A stretch of 14,022 nt of DNA from Actinomyces graevenitzii C83 (GCF_000239695.1 NZ_JH470340.1:97622-111643), one strand, 5' to 3'; shown: positions 1 through 8,303, counted from the first letter of the stretch. The notes: generated by a model not told the origin, from the letters alone. Numbers and translations are program-made.

Positions 1-87
1 GGGCTGCGCCGTCGGGCCTGCGGTGGGCTGCGCCGTCGGGCCTGCGGTGGGCTGCGCCGTCGGGCCTGCGGTGGGCTGCGCCGTCGG
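1..87 (-). repeat. Exact 24-bp tandem repeat encoding PTAGPTAQ stalk
   Basis: Three identical 24-bp units (1-24, 25-48, 49-72) plus 15 bases of a fourth (73-87) are seen; the array continues beyond the left edge. On the minus strand each unit reads Pro-Thr-Ala-Gly-Pro-Thr-Ala-Gln. More degenerate Pro-Thr-Ala codons sit at 88-120. The unit is a multiple of three, so copy-number change would keep the frame and only alter stalk length. Such segments usually span the cell wall in anchored proteins. Confidence 0.95.
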
Positions 88-3000
88 AGCCACAGTGGGC
101 GCCGCAGTGGGCGCAGGCGTGGAGCCAAGCGCGGGCTTGGTGGTGGAGTGGATGGCGCGCAGAGTCACCGAATCGGGACCCATGCCGTCTTCTTTGGCTG
201 CCACCGCAATCGAAATGACGTTCTCACCGTTGGGGTTGAGGAACCCGGCGGGGATAGTGAACGAGGTTTGCGGCCCCCGGTCGCCAATGTAGACGCCGGT
301 GTTCCAACCGTTGACGAAAAGCGTGGCCTGCGCGCGGTCGCCCAGGGAGCTAAAACGCGAGGAGTTGATGTCCAGGCGGAAAGCGGTGTCCTGGTTGGCA
401 GGCAGGTTCAGCTTGACGCGGGCGCGGTACCAGGTGACGCCGGCCGGCGAGTGCAGGTTGTCGGCCTTGGCCCACTTGGAGTCGTCGAAGCCGGGCATGT
501 GGAAGCCGGCTTTTTCGCCGCCCAGGCCGCCGTTGTTGTAGAGCGTGCCTGAGGGGTTGGTGGTTGCCTTGGCGGCAAAGTCGGCGTCGGCGCCGTGGAT
601 CTTCCAGGTGGCGGCGGAGCCTTCGATGGCCACGTCAAACAGGCCACGGTTTTGCTTGGACAGGCCGTCGTCGGACCAGTCCAGGTTTTGCCCGAGGTTG
701 TTGACCAGCACCGCTACGGTGACCTTGTCGCCGCTCTTGACGGTGCCGGCGGGGACGTTCACCTTGGTCCAGTTGCCGGCGGCGTCGTAGGCCCCGGCGT
801 AGACGCCGTTAACCCACACCTGCATGAAAGCGGGGTTCTTGCCCTGCGAGGGGACGCCCGAGCCGCCGTTGCCCTGTAGGTACAGGTAGGGGTCGGCCTT
901 GGTGGCGGTGAAGGTGCCCCGGTACCACACTGAGCCTTCGTAGAAGCCGTAGTGGTTGGAGTCCAGCACGGTGTGGGAGTATTCGCCCGGGCCTTGGAAG
1001 CGGGGGTTGGCGGCCTGGGTGTCAGCGGCAACCTTCCACTTGGAGTCGTCGTAAGTGGCCTTGGCTTCAGCGTAGTCGGTGGATTTGACGAAGCTCAGCT
1101 GCTGGCTGGCTACGGCTGCCGGTCCGGGTACTTTGCCGGTAAAGACGCCGACGTCGCTCGTGGCGGTAGCGCTGTTAGTGCCGGCCTCAGCAGTGCCAGT
1201 GGCACTAGCCGGGTTGAGTGAGCCGCCGTTGAAGCCCACGTGGTTGATGCCGGCGGGGGCAATTACGCGCACATTAGACTCAGCGGAGACCGAGCCGGTT
1301 AGCTGCAAGGTGTCCTTGCCGGTGAACTTGGCGGTGCGAGCCAGTTCCACCCCCTCAACGGCTACGCTGCTGAGCTTGCCGTTGCGGGTGCCGTCAAGCA
1401 GCCAGGTGGTTTGGGCCGTGGTGCGGTCAATGATGCGCAGGGAGAGAACCTTGTCGCCATCCTTAATGATGATTTGCTGGGGCGAGGCGGAGTAGCTGTA
1501 GTTCAAGCGCAGCTGGCCGGTGGCCGCATCCCAGGTTTGCTCAACCCCCTCAGGGGCGCTGACCTGGGGTTGGCTGGCGTAGTGCAGTACGGTTTCGCCG
1601 CTGTCACCGCGCGTACCGGTTAGATACTGTAAGGCCCCGCCGGCGCTGTTTAGCGTGGCGCCAAACATTTGGCTGGTGGTGTAGTACAGCTCGTGCCCGC
1701 CCACCTGCTTGTCAGCGGTCAGCATGATGGCGTCGCGCCCGTGCAGGGCCAGGGTGGTGCCTTCCTTTTGCGGGATGCGCTTCCAAGAGATGGTTCCGTC
1801 TGCCTCATCGTTGTTTTCGCCGGGCAGGGACTGGGCGTTGGGGTAAACCTTGACAGCGTCTAGCGACACGAAGGTGTCTTGTGAGCCGCTGAAAGCTTTC
1901 CCGTCCACGGTCACCTTCACGGTGTGCGTGGCGGGCTCGGCTGCCTGGCTGGCAGTCGCGTCGGCCTGGCTGGCGGTCGCACCAGCCTTATCGGTGCCCG
2001 CGCTGTTCGCGCCGCTTTGCGCAGCGGCCTCGCCGCCCTGCGCGCCGGCCTCAGCCCCCTGTGAGCCGCCCTCGGCGCCCTTTTCGGCGCGCCAGCTGAA
2101 GACGGTTTGTTGCGCAGTGGCCTCAGAGGTGACATCCTCCTTGGTCTGGCCCACTTCCTGGCCGTCAACGGTTACCGTGGCCGAGCCGTGGTTGGAGGAG
2201 AAGGGCGCGATGATGTCAAAACCTACACCGGTGAAGGTGAAGGTGTAGGAGTCGCCGGCAGTCTTAGAGAAGGTTTCGTCACCGGAGTGGTCACCCTGAG
2301 TCCAGTTCTTACCGGTGGCGTACTGCCAGGAGCCGGTGAAGGTGAAGAAAGAAGTGTCAGAGTCGTTGTAGATGGGGGCTTGGAGCGCCGTCGACCCTAG
2401 AACGTCGAAAGCGTCAATATCAACCACATTTGCGCCGTCGAAACCAACATTTTCCACCTTAATGGTGTGCTGGCCGGGGCTGAGGTTTTCAATGCGGTAA
2501 GCCTCCAGCTGGGTGGGCTTGTTCTGCTCAGTGTCTACGTGGGCGCTCGTGACCAGCTGGGCCTCGCCGCCGTCGATAGAAACCTTGAAGTAGCCGTGAT
2601 CGGTGCCGGTGGCGGTAATCAGCCGCACCCCGGTGCCGGTGAAGGTGAAGGAGGCCGTGTCGCCCACAGTCTTGGTGCGAGTGAGCGTGCCTGAGGCTGC
2701 CGACGAGTCAGCCACCTGGCTCCAGGAGCCGGTGTAGGTGATGGCGCTGCTGCGGTCGTCGTGGCTAAAGCCTGTGGTGGTGGCGCCGCGCGGCTTGCCT
2801 AGGCTTAGCGCCGTGGTGAAGGTGGTTTCAGTGGTGTCGTTGGAGTTGGCTAGGCGCATGGCGTAGGTGCGCACGCCGTTGCCAGTCACTGAACCCTGCC
2901 CGGCTTCGGCTTGGCGGGCGTAAATCTTTACGTTGGAGCCAGATTCGACGACGGCGCTGGGGGCCTGCACCGGGTTCATGCCACTTAACTCGGGTACTGC

Positions 3001-4191
3001 CTTGGTGTAGTAGCCGGTTTCTTTTTGCACACTGGCCTTGGGGGTCAAGGTGCGGTCCTCAGTGATGCCGGCGCCGTAGTCGTAGGAGGTGAAGCCGGAG
3101 GCGGGCGCCCCAGTCCAACCCCAGTTGGTGCCGCCATAAGCCATGTAGTAGTTGAAGGCGGTTACCCCGTTACCGATGTTGTGTACGCCCCATTGGCGGG
3201 TGAAACCCTCATCGGTGTAGGTGTAGCAGTCTGAGGCGTTGTAGCTGGCCCCCCAAGGAGTGAAGGCGCCGCCTTGAGATTCGGTGATGAAATGCGGCGA
3301 GTTGGGGGCGTAACTGCGGAAAGTGGCCTCAGAGTCATCAATCCGGTTACGTCCAGCTGAGCAGTTAAAACCTACCGGGTACTTGTCGTAGGCATAAAAG
3401 TCAGTGCCGTAAAGGCTAGTGTTTTTAAAGCGTCCACCTAGCCCATAGTCATTGTGGAATAGGGGCACATCAATGCCGTCAGATTTAACCTGAGATACCA
3501 GGCTCTTAAGGAAAGCGCCGCGCGCAGCGTTGTCGCTGAGCAGCTCGTTTTCCACCTGGTAGAGCAGCACTGAGCCGCCGCCCTTAGTGACCAGGTGCTT
3601 GGAGGCAATCTGGTTAAAGGCGTGCAGCCAGGCTTTGGAGGCTGCCAGCACCTTGGGGTCGGTGGTGCGCAATCCACCCGAATAGTTAGTCATCCAGGCA
3701 GGTAGGCCACCCATGGAAATTTCGGCGTTAACGTAGGGGCCGGGGCGAGCAATGACATACAGGCCCTCTTCCTGAGCCATGGTTAGCAGCAGGTCGAGGT
3801 CTTTAATGGTGCCTTTGGAGAAGTCGAAGGGGCCGCCTTCTTTAGATTGGTGTAGACCCCAGAAGAAGTACAGGGATACGGCGTTGTAACCGTTAGCGCG
3901 CATCTTTTGGAATAGATCGCGCCAAGAGTTCACATCCGGGGCGCGCCAGTAGTGGATCTCGCCAGACCACACGTTTAGACGCTGTCCATCAACCATGAAG
4001 GAGTTTTTGTCGAAAGTGACTTTGTGGGGTTTGCCGTCGTTGCCGGGGAAGGTGATGTCGGCGGTGGCGTATTTGGCGGGCGGAGCCGCGCTCGCGGCTT
4101 GGGCTACCGAGATTGGTAGTGCGCCTCCTGCCAGGGCCATGCCAACGACGGCGGCTAACGTAGCCGCACGTTTGGCCAGTTTTCTGGGCAT
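1..4191 (-). CDS. Secreted multidomain GH35 beta-galactosidase (3' end beyond the left edge)
   Basis: Predicted secreted enzyme that hydrolyses terminal non-reducing beta-galactose from glycans. The reading frame is open from 4191 to base 1 (1397 codons) with no stop, so the C-terminus is missing. The start ATG is preceded by AGGAG five bases away. Residues 1-32 form a signal peptide (basic MPRKLAKR, hydrophobic core, AQA cleavage region). The GH35 catalytic domain spans about 60-400: GEIHYWR (77-83), RPGPYVNAE, QVENE with E216 as expected acid/base, ITES with E304 as expected nucleophile, and MAYGGTNWGW. Fragments resembling beta-galactosidase domain 2 lie at about 437-465 and 797-860, separated by two related beta-sandwich modules (484-597, 617-783). 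Two jelly-roll, galactose-binding-like domains follow (about 1080-1190 and 1190-1345), then a Pro-Thr-Ala stalk. By analogy with the upstream GH20 gene a wall-sorting signal probably lies off the edge. The family is certain; the exact linkage preference is not. Confidence 0.93.
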   Translation of the reverse strand, partial: MPRKLAKRAATLAAVVGMALAGGALPISVAQAASAAPPAKYATADITFPGNDGKPHKVTFDKNSFMVDGQRLNVWSGEIHYWRAPDVNSWRDLFQKMRANGYNAVSLYFFWGLHQSKEGGPFDFSKGTIKDLDLLLTMAQEEGLYVIARPGPYVNAEISMGGLPAWMTNYSGGLRTTDPKVLAASKAWLHAFNQIASKHLVTKGGGSVLLYQVENELLSDNAARGAFLKSLVSQVKSDGIDVPLFHNDYGLGGRFKNTSLYGTDFYAYDKYPVGFNCSAGRNRIDDSEATFRSYAPNSPHFITESQGGAFTPWGASYNASDCYTYTDEGFTRQWGVHNIGNGVTAFNYYMAYGGTNWGWTGAPASGFTSYDYGAGITEDRTLTPKASVQKETGYYTKAVPELSGMNPVQAPSAVVESGSNVKIYARQAEAGQGSVTGNGVRTYAMRLANSNDTTETTFTTALSLGKPRGATTTGFSHDDRSSAITYTGSWSQVADSSAASGTLTRTKTVGDTASFTFTGTGVRLITATGTDHGYFKVSIDGGEAQLVTSAHVDTEQNKPTQLEAYRIENLSPGQHTIKVENVGFDGANVVDIDAFDVLGSTALQAPIYNDSDTSFFTFTGSWQYATGKNWTQGDHSGDETFSKTAGDSYTFTFTGVGFDIIAPFSSNHGSATVTVDGQEVGQTKEDVTSEATAQQTVFSWRAEKGAEGGSQGAEAGAQGGEAAAQSGANSAGTDKAGATASQADATASQAAEPATHTVKVTVDGKAFSGSQDTFVSLDAVKVYPNAQSLPGENNDEADGTISWKRIPQKEGTTLALHGRDAIMLTADKQVGGHELYYTTSQMFGATLNSAGGALQYLTGTRGDSGETVLHYASQPQVSAPEGVEQTWDAATGQLRLNYSYSASPQQIIIKDGDKVLSLRIIDRTTAQTTWLLDGTRNGKLSSVAVEGVELARTAKFTGKDTLQLTGSVSAESNVRVIAPAGINHVGFNGGSLNPASATGTAEAGTNSATATSDVGVFTGKVPGPAAVASQQLSFVKSTDYAEAKATYDDSKWKVAADTQAANPRFQGPGEYSHTVLDSNHYGFYEGSVWYRGTFTATKADPYLYLQGNGGSGVPSQGKNPAFMQVWVNGVYAGAYDAAGNWTKVNVPAGTVKSGDKVTVAVLVNNLGQNLDWSDDGLSKQNRGLFDVAIEGSAATWKIHGADADFAAKATTNPSGTLYNNGGLGGEKAGFHMPGFDDSKWAKADNLHSPAGVTWYRARVKLNLPANQDTAFRLDINSSRFSSLGDRAQATLFVNGWNTGVYIGDRGPQTSFTIPAGFLNPNGENVISIAVAAKEDGMGPDSVTLRAIHSTTKPALGSTPAPTAAPTVAPTAQPTAGPTAQPTAGPTAQPTAGPTAQP
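1933..2082 (-). other. Low-complexity Ala/Gly/Gln/Glu/Ser insert within the GH35 protein
   Basis: About 50 residues (roughly 704-753) consist almost only of A, G, Q, E, S, T, D and K, for example EKGAEGGSQGAEAGAQGGEA, then ATASQADATASQAAEP. The segment sits between the strands FSWRA and THTVKVTVDG of the second beta-sandwich module, where the first module has only a short LSPGQ turn. It is therefore probably a long disordered surface loop and not an inter-domain linker. The frame is intact through it. Confidence 0.75.
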
Positions 4192-4240
4192 TATCGCTCC
4201 TATGCGAAGGTCCGGCCGCAGCCGGGGGGAGGGTTTGTTT

Positions 4241-4286
4241 AAGGGGTGGCAGCGGACATTGCGGTTAATATCCGCTGCCACCCCTT
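4241..4286 (-). terminator. Perfect 16-bp inverted repeat between the GH20 and GH35 genes
   Basis: The arms AAGGGGTGGCAGCGGA (4241-4256) and TCCGCTGCCACCCCTT (4271-4286) match perfectly around a 14-base loop. The structure lies about 80 bases after the GH20 stop and 50 bases before the GH35 start. On the minus-strand transcript the stem is followed by UUAAACAAACC, which is not a proper U-run. It may be a terminator of the imperfect type common in high-GC bacteria, an mRNA-stabilising or processing stem that sets different levels of two co-transcribed genes, or an operator for GH35. I saw no clear promoter between the genes. The inverted repeat is certain; its role is not. Confidence 0.55.
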
Positions 4287-4364
4287 TCAGTTTGTGGTTA
4301 GTTGAGGATGAACCGAACTAACCTTGGTTGATAGCTGTATTTAGCCCTGTATATGGGGGCGCTA

Positions 4365-7300
4365 TCAGTCCTGACGACGACGACGCAGGGTTAGGCCCCC
4401 AGCGCTCATCGCGATAGCTGCCAACGCAAAGGCGCCAGTGGCCGCGCCCGTGTGGGCTAGGCCGCCGCGCGGCGAGGCAGTGGTGCGGTTACCAACCACC
4501 GGAGTGGTGGCATTGGCAACCGGGGCGGTGGGCTGCAGCTGAGGCTGGCCGGGCACCGTGGGCTTAGCGCTAGGCAGCGCACTGGGCTTGCCGCTACCAG
4601 GTGCGGTAGGTACCGCGCTGGTGGGGGCAGGGGCCGAAGTGGGCTGAGCGGTGGGTTCAACTGCCGGGTTGCTGGGCTGGGCAGTCGGAGCCGGAGAAGC
4701 CGTAGGTTCGCCAGTGGGCTCAGCGGTCGGCTGACTGGTTGGAGCCTGAGTCGGTTCAGCAGTAGGTTCGCTGGTTGGGGCCTGGGTAGGCTCGGCCGTG
4801 GGCTCAGCGGTCGGCTCAGTGGTCGGCTGGCTGGTCGGGGCCGGGCTGGGCTCAGTGGTCGGCTCGGCCGTCGGAGAAGCCGTCGGAGCCGGGGAGGCCG
4901 TCGGGGCTGGAGTCGCCGTCGCCGTCGGGGCCGGGCCGGTGGGCTGGGCCGTGGGCGAAGCAGACTCAGCCGCGAAGGTAGCCCCCAGGGCAATCTCAGC
5001 CGCGCCACCATAGTTGTCGCCGTTTTGGCTGCTTAGCTGCTCAAAGTAGACGAAGCAACCGTTAGGAACACTGGCCGCCGTGGGCAGCACAGTCTGGGGC
5101 GAGTCAGAAGACTTGAAGGTACCTTGGCCAACCAGCGTCCAGTCATCCTTGTTGCCGGTGGGCGAGACATACAGGCGGTAGTCCTTGGCACGCGAGTTAG
5201 CGTTGCCCTTACGGCCGGTGTACTCCAAGCCAGCAAACTTACAGGTCTGGCCGGCAGGGGCCTCAATCTTCATGATCACGCCGTGGGGGAAGCCATCGTT
5301 ACCAGCGCTCCAGCGGGTGTGCCAGAAGGTGTTGGGATTGCCGTCGAAAGCAGCCGTAACCGGGCCGTTAGGCGGGGTTTCGCCGCTTTCCTCCTGGGAG
5401 TCAACCCAGACGGGCTTCACCTTGCCCGTGGCTACGCGGTGCGGCAGCGGCACAGTGCCGCCGGAGATGGTGACCTTAATGGTCACTACCCGCTCGCCCT
5501 GGGTGAAGGTCATGTCGTGCTCACCGTTGGTCATGGAGCCGTCAATTAGCAGATCCTGCACGCGGGTGCCGTCCGCGCCAGCGCGAATGTTACCCACAAA
5601 AGCGTCACCAATCTTGATGGCAATCAACTGGCCAGGCTGGAAGCCTGAAGCCTCAATGTGGATGCGCTCGCCCACGGTTAGCGTGGTCTTCTCAATAGTC
5701 ACCTTGGGGGTAACCGAAGCGTCCCAGGCGGCTGGCAGCTGCGGGGCTGCGGCGTCGTCGGCAACGTGAATAGCGGCGTAGTTAACCTCTTCGCCACCGA
5801 TTTTTAGCGTGGCCACATAGTCGCCGGCAGTGGCGTACTTGTGCTCACCTAGCAGGCGGTAAACCCCCGCTGAGTGGTAGGCGTCGCGCGGGGTGTCAGC
5901 GACGACGGCGGCCGTGGTTTCGCTCGAACCGTCACCCCAGTCCACGCTGATGGTGGTGCCAGCGGGCAGGGCCGAGTTAGACACGCCGTCGTCGTCATTG
6001 GTGCTGTCGGGGCTGACAGCGTTACCCGTAACCTTCGTGCCGGGGGCCGAGAGGTACCCCAGCGGGAAGGTGACGGAAGTGTTAGTGGGGGCGCTAGTGC
6101 CAGGGTTGCCAGCCAGCTCCCAATTCCACTTAACCAGCGAGGTGTCATAGAAGTTCTGGCCAGCCACATTCCAGTGGGTGCCCACCATACCTAGACGCTG
6201 GGTGAAGTCGGTGACGTTGCGCTTCGCCTGCGGGGTCCAGCCAATCTCGGCATGGGAGGCGCCGCGCGGCCAAGCCAGCAGGTCCACCTCAGTACTGCCG
6301 CGCACGGTTTCAGACCAGAGCGGCGCCTCAGGGCCCAAAATGTGCTCGTCACTCAAGCCGGAGATAACCGTCTTGGGGTCCCAGTTGTAGTACTGCGGGG
6401 CGTCACAAACCCCGGCGCAAGCCCAGTTCAAACCGATAGGGGTCTTGGGGTTGTACTTCTGGTCAATGTAGGACGAAGCGCCGCGACTCATCACGATCTT
6501 GGCGCCCTTGTTCAGGGCCGCGTCCTTAGTGGAGGCGGAGTTACCCACCCAGTACTGCACGGCGTCGCCCGATTTCAGGTCAGTGCCGGCGTACTCATTC
6601 CAACCAATGGGGTGCTTGCCCAGGTCGCGCACAATAGTGCCAACCCGGTTAAGGAACTTGTTGTAAACCGCAGTGCCGTAACGCGAGGTCATCGAGTGCG
6701 GCTCGTCGCCGCCCACGTGCAGGTAGGCGCCGGGGGTGATGGCCGCCAACTGGGCCAGCACGTGCTTTACGAAGGTAAAGGACACTTCAGAGTTGGGGTC
6801 CAGGTAGGAGTAACCAACCGCGCCGGTGCCGTTAGCGGGAGCGGTGGGTTCAGCGGTGGTGGCCTGGTGGGAGGAGCCGGCCGTGTTCAGCTGCGGGATT
6901 GCGTGCAGGGCGGCGTTGGTGTGACCAGGCAGGTCAATTTCGGGCACCAGGGTGATGTGGCGGGCGGCGGCGTAGGCCACAATTTCCTTGTACTGTGCCT
7001 GGGTGTAGTAGCCGGTGCGGCCCACCTCATTGGACTTGGCCTTGTCGTGCATGTTCATGGCGGTGCGGCCAGAAACGCCGGTTAGACGGGTGTAGTCAAT
7101 GGTGTCGCCCTCAGCGCGGCCCTCATTGGTGATCTCAATGCGCCAACCCTGGTCGTCAGCCAGGTGGAAGTGCAGGTAGCTCATCTTTAGCGAGGCCATC
7201 TGGTCAAGTACGTGCTTGACTTCGTCTACCGTCAGGAAAGAGCGGGCTGGGTCAAGCATGATGGCGCGGTAGGCGTAGCGCGGGGAGTCTTTAATCTCGA

Positions 7301-8303
7301 CGGCGGGCACCTCCCAGGCCGCATAGACCGGGTACTTGGAGTTGATGAAGCCCGGCAGTAGCTGACGCAGCGTCTGGGTGGCGTTGAAGAAACCGTGGGC
7401 GGCGTTAGCGGTGATAGTTACCCCGCTCTTGGTGGAGGTCAGGGCGTAGGCTTCTTCGCCGCTGTGACCGGCAACCGCACCGGTTTTGAAAGTAATGTTG
7501 CCGCTGGCCTCGCCAGAGTCAACCACCGGCAGCGGGTAGCCGGTGGAGATGCGGGCCTGGGCAGCAAATAGCTCAGCCGCGTCCTTAGCTGCCCCGGGGG
7601 CGACTAGCTTAGTGTCTTGGCTGAGCTCAAAAGAGTCCTGGCTGGCAGAGTTGTCTTTTAGCTCTGCCGGTAGGGGCACCAGGCCTAGGCCAGTGTTGGC
7701 GGCTGGCTGGCTGGGGTTACTGTTTGCTTGAGGACCATCCCACACTTCAAACTCCCATAGGGACACGCCGTATTTAACTCCACCAAAGGGAGTACGGTCT
7801 TCAGCCTGCATACGGATAGCTTTATAGGCGGCGTCGGCACTGACTTTGGTGAGTTTTTGCTCGTCTCGCGCGGCACCATCGGCGGTGCCACACGTGGGCC
7901 TAATGGTATCAGTGGCGCGTTTGAAGGTAGTTCCGTCGGTGGATACCTCTAGGTGGTAGGCGGCCGCGCAAGCCACCTCCCAGTGAATCGCGACATGGTG
8001 GATCTTGGTGGGTTTTGAGAAGGTCAAAGTGACCTGAGCGTCGTCGGCAGTGTTCGAAGACCAACGTGACTGATCGGCTTTGGCGGCACCAACGTTGATT
8101 ACGCCGTCGTTTACCTTATCCGGCCCCCACTGGCCGGCAACTTCCTGTCCGGAAGCGGAAACGGTGGTACCTGCGCTTGCCAGAGCCACATTGCGGCCCT
8201 GTGTCGACTCAGCGTTGGCTACGCTCAATGCCGCCGTTGGCAGCAGTGACAATGACAGCGCCGCCACTGCGGGCACTGCCAGCCACCTTTTGAAGTACGC
8301 CAT
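4365..8303 (-). CDS. Cell-wall-anchored GH20 beta-N-acetylhexosaminidase or lacto-N-biosidase
   Basis: Predicted 1312-residue surface enzyme that removes beta-linked GlcNAc/GalNAc (or lacto-N-biose) from glycans by substrate-assisted catalysis. Domains in order: signal peptide 1-31 (ends ANA), F5/8 type C/CBM32-like module about 36-190, GH20b-like N-domain about 206-337, and GH20 catalytic barrel about 342-723 with LHFHLADDQGWR and HVGGDEPH (D533-E534 as the expected catalytic pair). A PKD/Ig-like module with VDWGDGSSE (about 744-848), another beta-sandwich (about 865-950) and a second CBM32-like module (about 955-1110) follow. The protein ends with a Pro-Thr stalk (1116-1281), LAHTG (1282-1286), a hydrophobic segment and RRRRQD. 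The start at 8303 has AAGGAG five bases upstream and begins a good signal peptide. It is followed by the GH35 gene on the same strand. The family is certain; choosing between hexosaminidase and lacto-N-biosidase needs assay. Confidence 0.95.
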   Translation of the reverse strand: MAYFKRWLAVPAVAALSLSLLPTAALSVANAESTQGRNVALASAGTTVSASGQEVAGQWGPDKVNDGVINVGAAKADQSRWSSNTADDAQVTLTFSKPTKIHHVAIHWEVACAAAYHLEVSTDGTTFKRATDTIRPTCGTADGAARDEQKLTKVSADAAYKAIRMQAEDRTPFGGVKYGVSLWEFEVWDGPQANSNPSQPAANTGLGLVPLPAELKDNSASQDSFELSQDTKLVAPGAAKDAAELFAAQARISTGYPLPVVDSGEASGNITFKTGAVAGHSGEEAYALTSTKSGVTITANAAHGFFNATQTLRQLLPGFINSKYPVYAAWEVPAVEIKDSPRYAYRAIMLDPARSFLTVDEVKHVLDQMASLKMSYLHFHLADDQGWRIEITNEGRAEGDTIDYTRLTGVSGRTAMNMHDKAKSNEVGRTGYYTQAQYKEIVAYAAARHITLVPEIDLPGHTNAALHAIPQLNTAGSSHQATTAEPTAPANGTGAVGYSYLDPNSEVSFTFVKHVLAQLAAITPGAYLHVGGDEPHSMTSRYGTAVYNKFLNRVGTIVRDLGKHPIGWNEYAGTDLKSGDAVQYWVGNSASTKDAALNKGAKIVMSRGASSYIDQKYNPKTPIGLNWACAGVCDAPQYYNWDPKTVISGLSDEHILGPEAPLWSETVRGSTEVDLLAWPRGASHAEIGWTPQAKRNVTDFTQRLGMVGTHWNVAGQNFYDTSLVKWNWELAGNPGTSAPTNTSVTFPLGYLSAPGTKVTGNAVSPDSTNDDDGVSNSALPAGTTISVDWGDGSSETTAAVVADTPRDAYHSAGVYRLLGEHKYATAGDYVATLKIGGEEVNYAAIHVADDAAAPQLPAAWDASVTPKVTIEKTTLTVGERIHIEASGFQPGQLIAIKIGDAFVGNIRAGADGTRVQDLLIDGSMTNGEHDMTFTQGERVVTIKVTISGGTVPLPHRVATGKVKPVWVDSQEESGETPPNGPVTAAFDGNPNTFWHTRWSAGNDGFPHGVIMKIEAPAGQTCKFAGLEYTGRKGNANSRAKDYRLYVSPTGNKDDWTLVGQGTFKSSDSPQTVLPTAASVPNGCFVYFEQLSSQNGDNYGGAAEIALGATFAAESASPTAQPTGPAPTATATPAPTASPAPTASPTAEPTTEPSPAPTSQPTTEPTAEPTAEPTQAPTSEPTAEPTQAPTSQPTAEPTGEPTASPAPTAQPSNPAVEPTAQPTSAPAPTSAVPTAPGSGKPSALPSAKPTVPGQPQLQPTAPVANATTPVVGNRTTASPRGGLAHTGAATGAFALAAIAMSAGGLTLRRRRQD
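4446..4460 (-). other. LAHTG sortase recognition motif of the GH20 enzyme
   Basis: The codons give Leu-Ala-His-Thr-Gly, followed by about 20 hydrophobic residues and a tetra-arginine tail, the usual three-part cell-wall sorting signal. The second position is Ala and not Pro. LAxTG motifs are associated with class E sortases of high-GC Gram-positives. The sortase gene itself is not in this window. Confidence 0.85.
4461..4958 (-). repeat. Degenerate Pro-Thr-rich stalk coding repeat in the GH20 gene
   Basis: About 166 codons built from PTAEPT, PTQAPTS and PTASPAP variants. At DNA level the units are diverged, unlike the exact 24-bp array at the left edge, so this copy looks older or less recently homogenised. 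It is predicted to be an extended, possibly O-glycosylated spacer that carries the catalytic domains beyond the wall. Confidence 0.85.

Noticed and set aside
23..292. Plus-strand frames rich in Val-Gly-Ala across the stalk regions, also near 4798-5013
   Set aside because: They are antisense reads of the Pro-Thr-Ala coding repeats, which lack stops on the other strand because of codon composition.
4329..4367. 7-bp inverted repeat TGATAGC/GCTATCA around the GH20 stop codon
   Set aside because: The arms are short, the loop is 25 bases and there is no T-run, so it is too weak to call a terminator.
6252..7085. 277-residue plus-strand frame opposite the GH20 catalytic domain
   Set aside because: It is a high-GC antisense shadow of a certain gene, with no ribosome binding site and no recognisable motifs.
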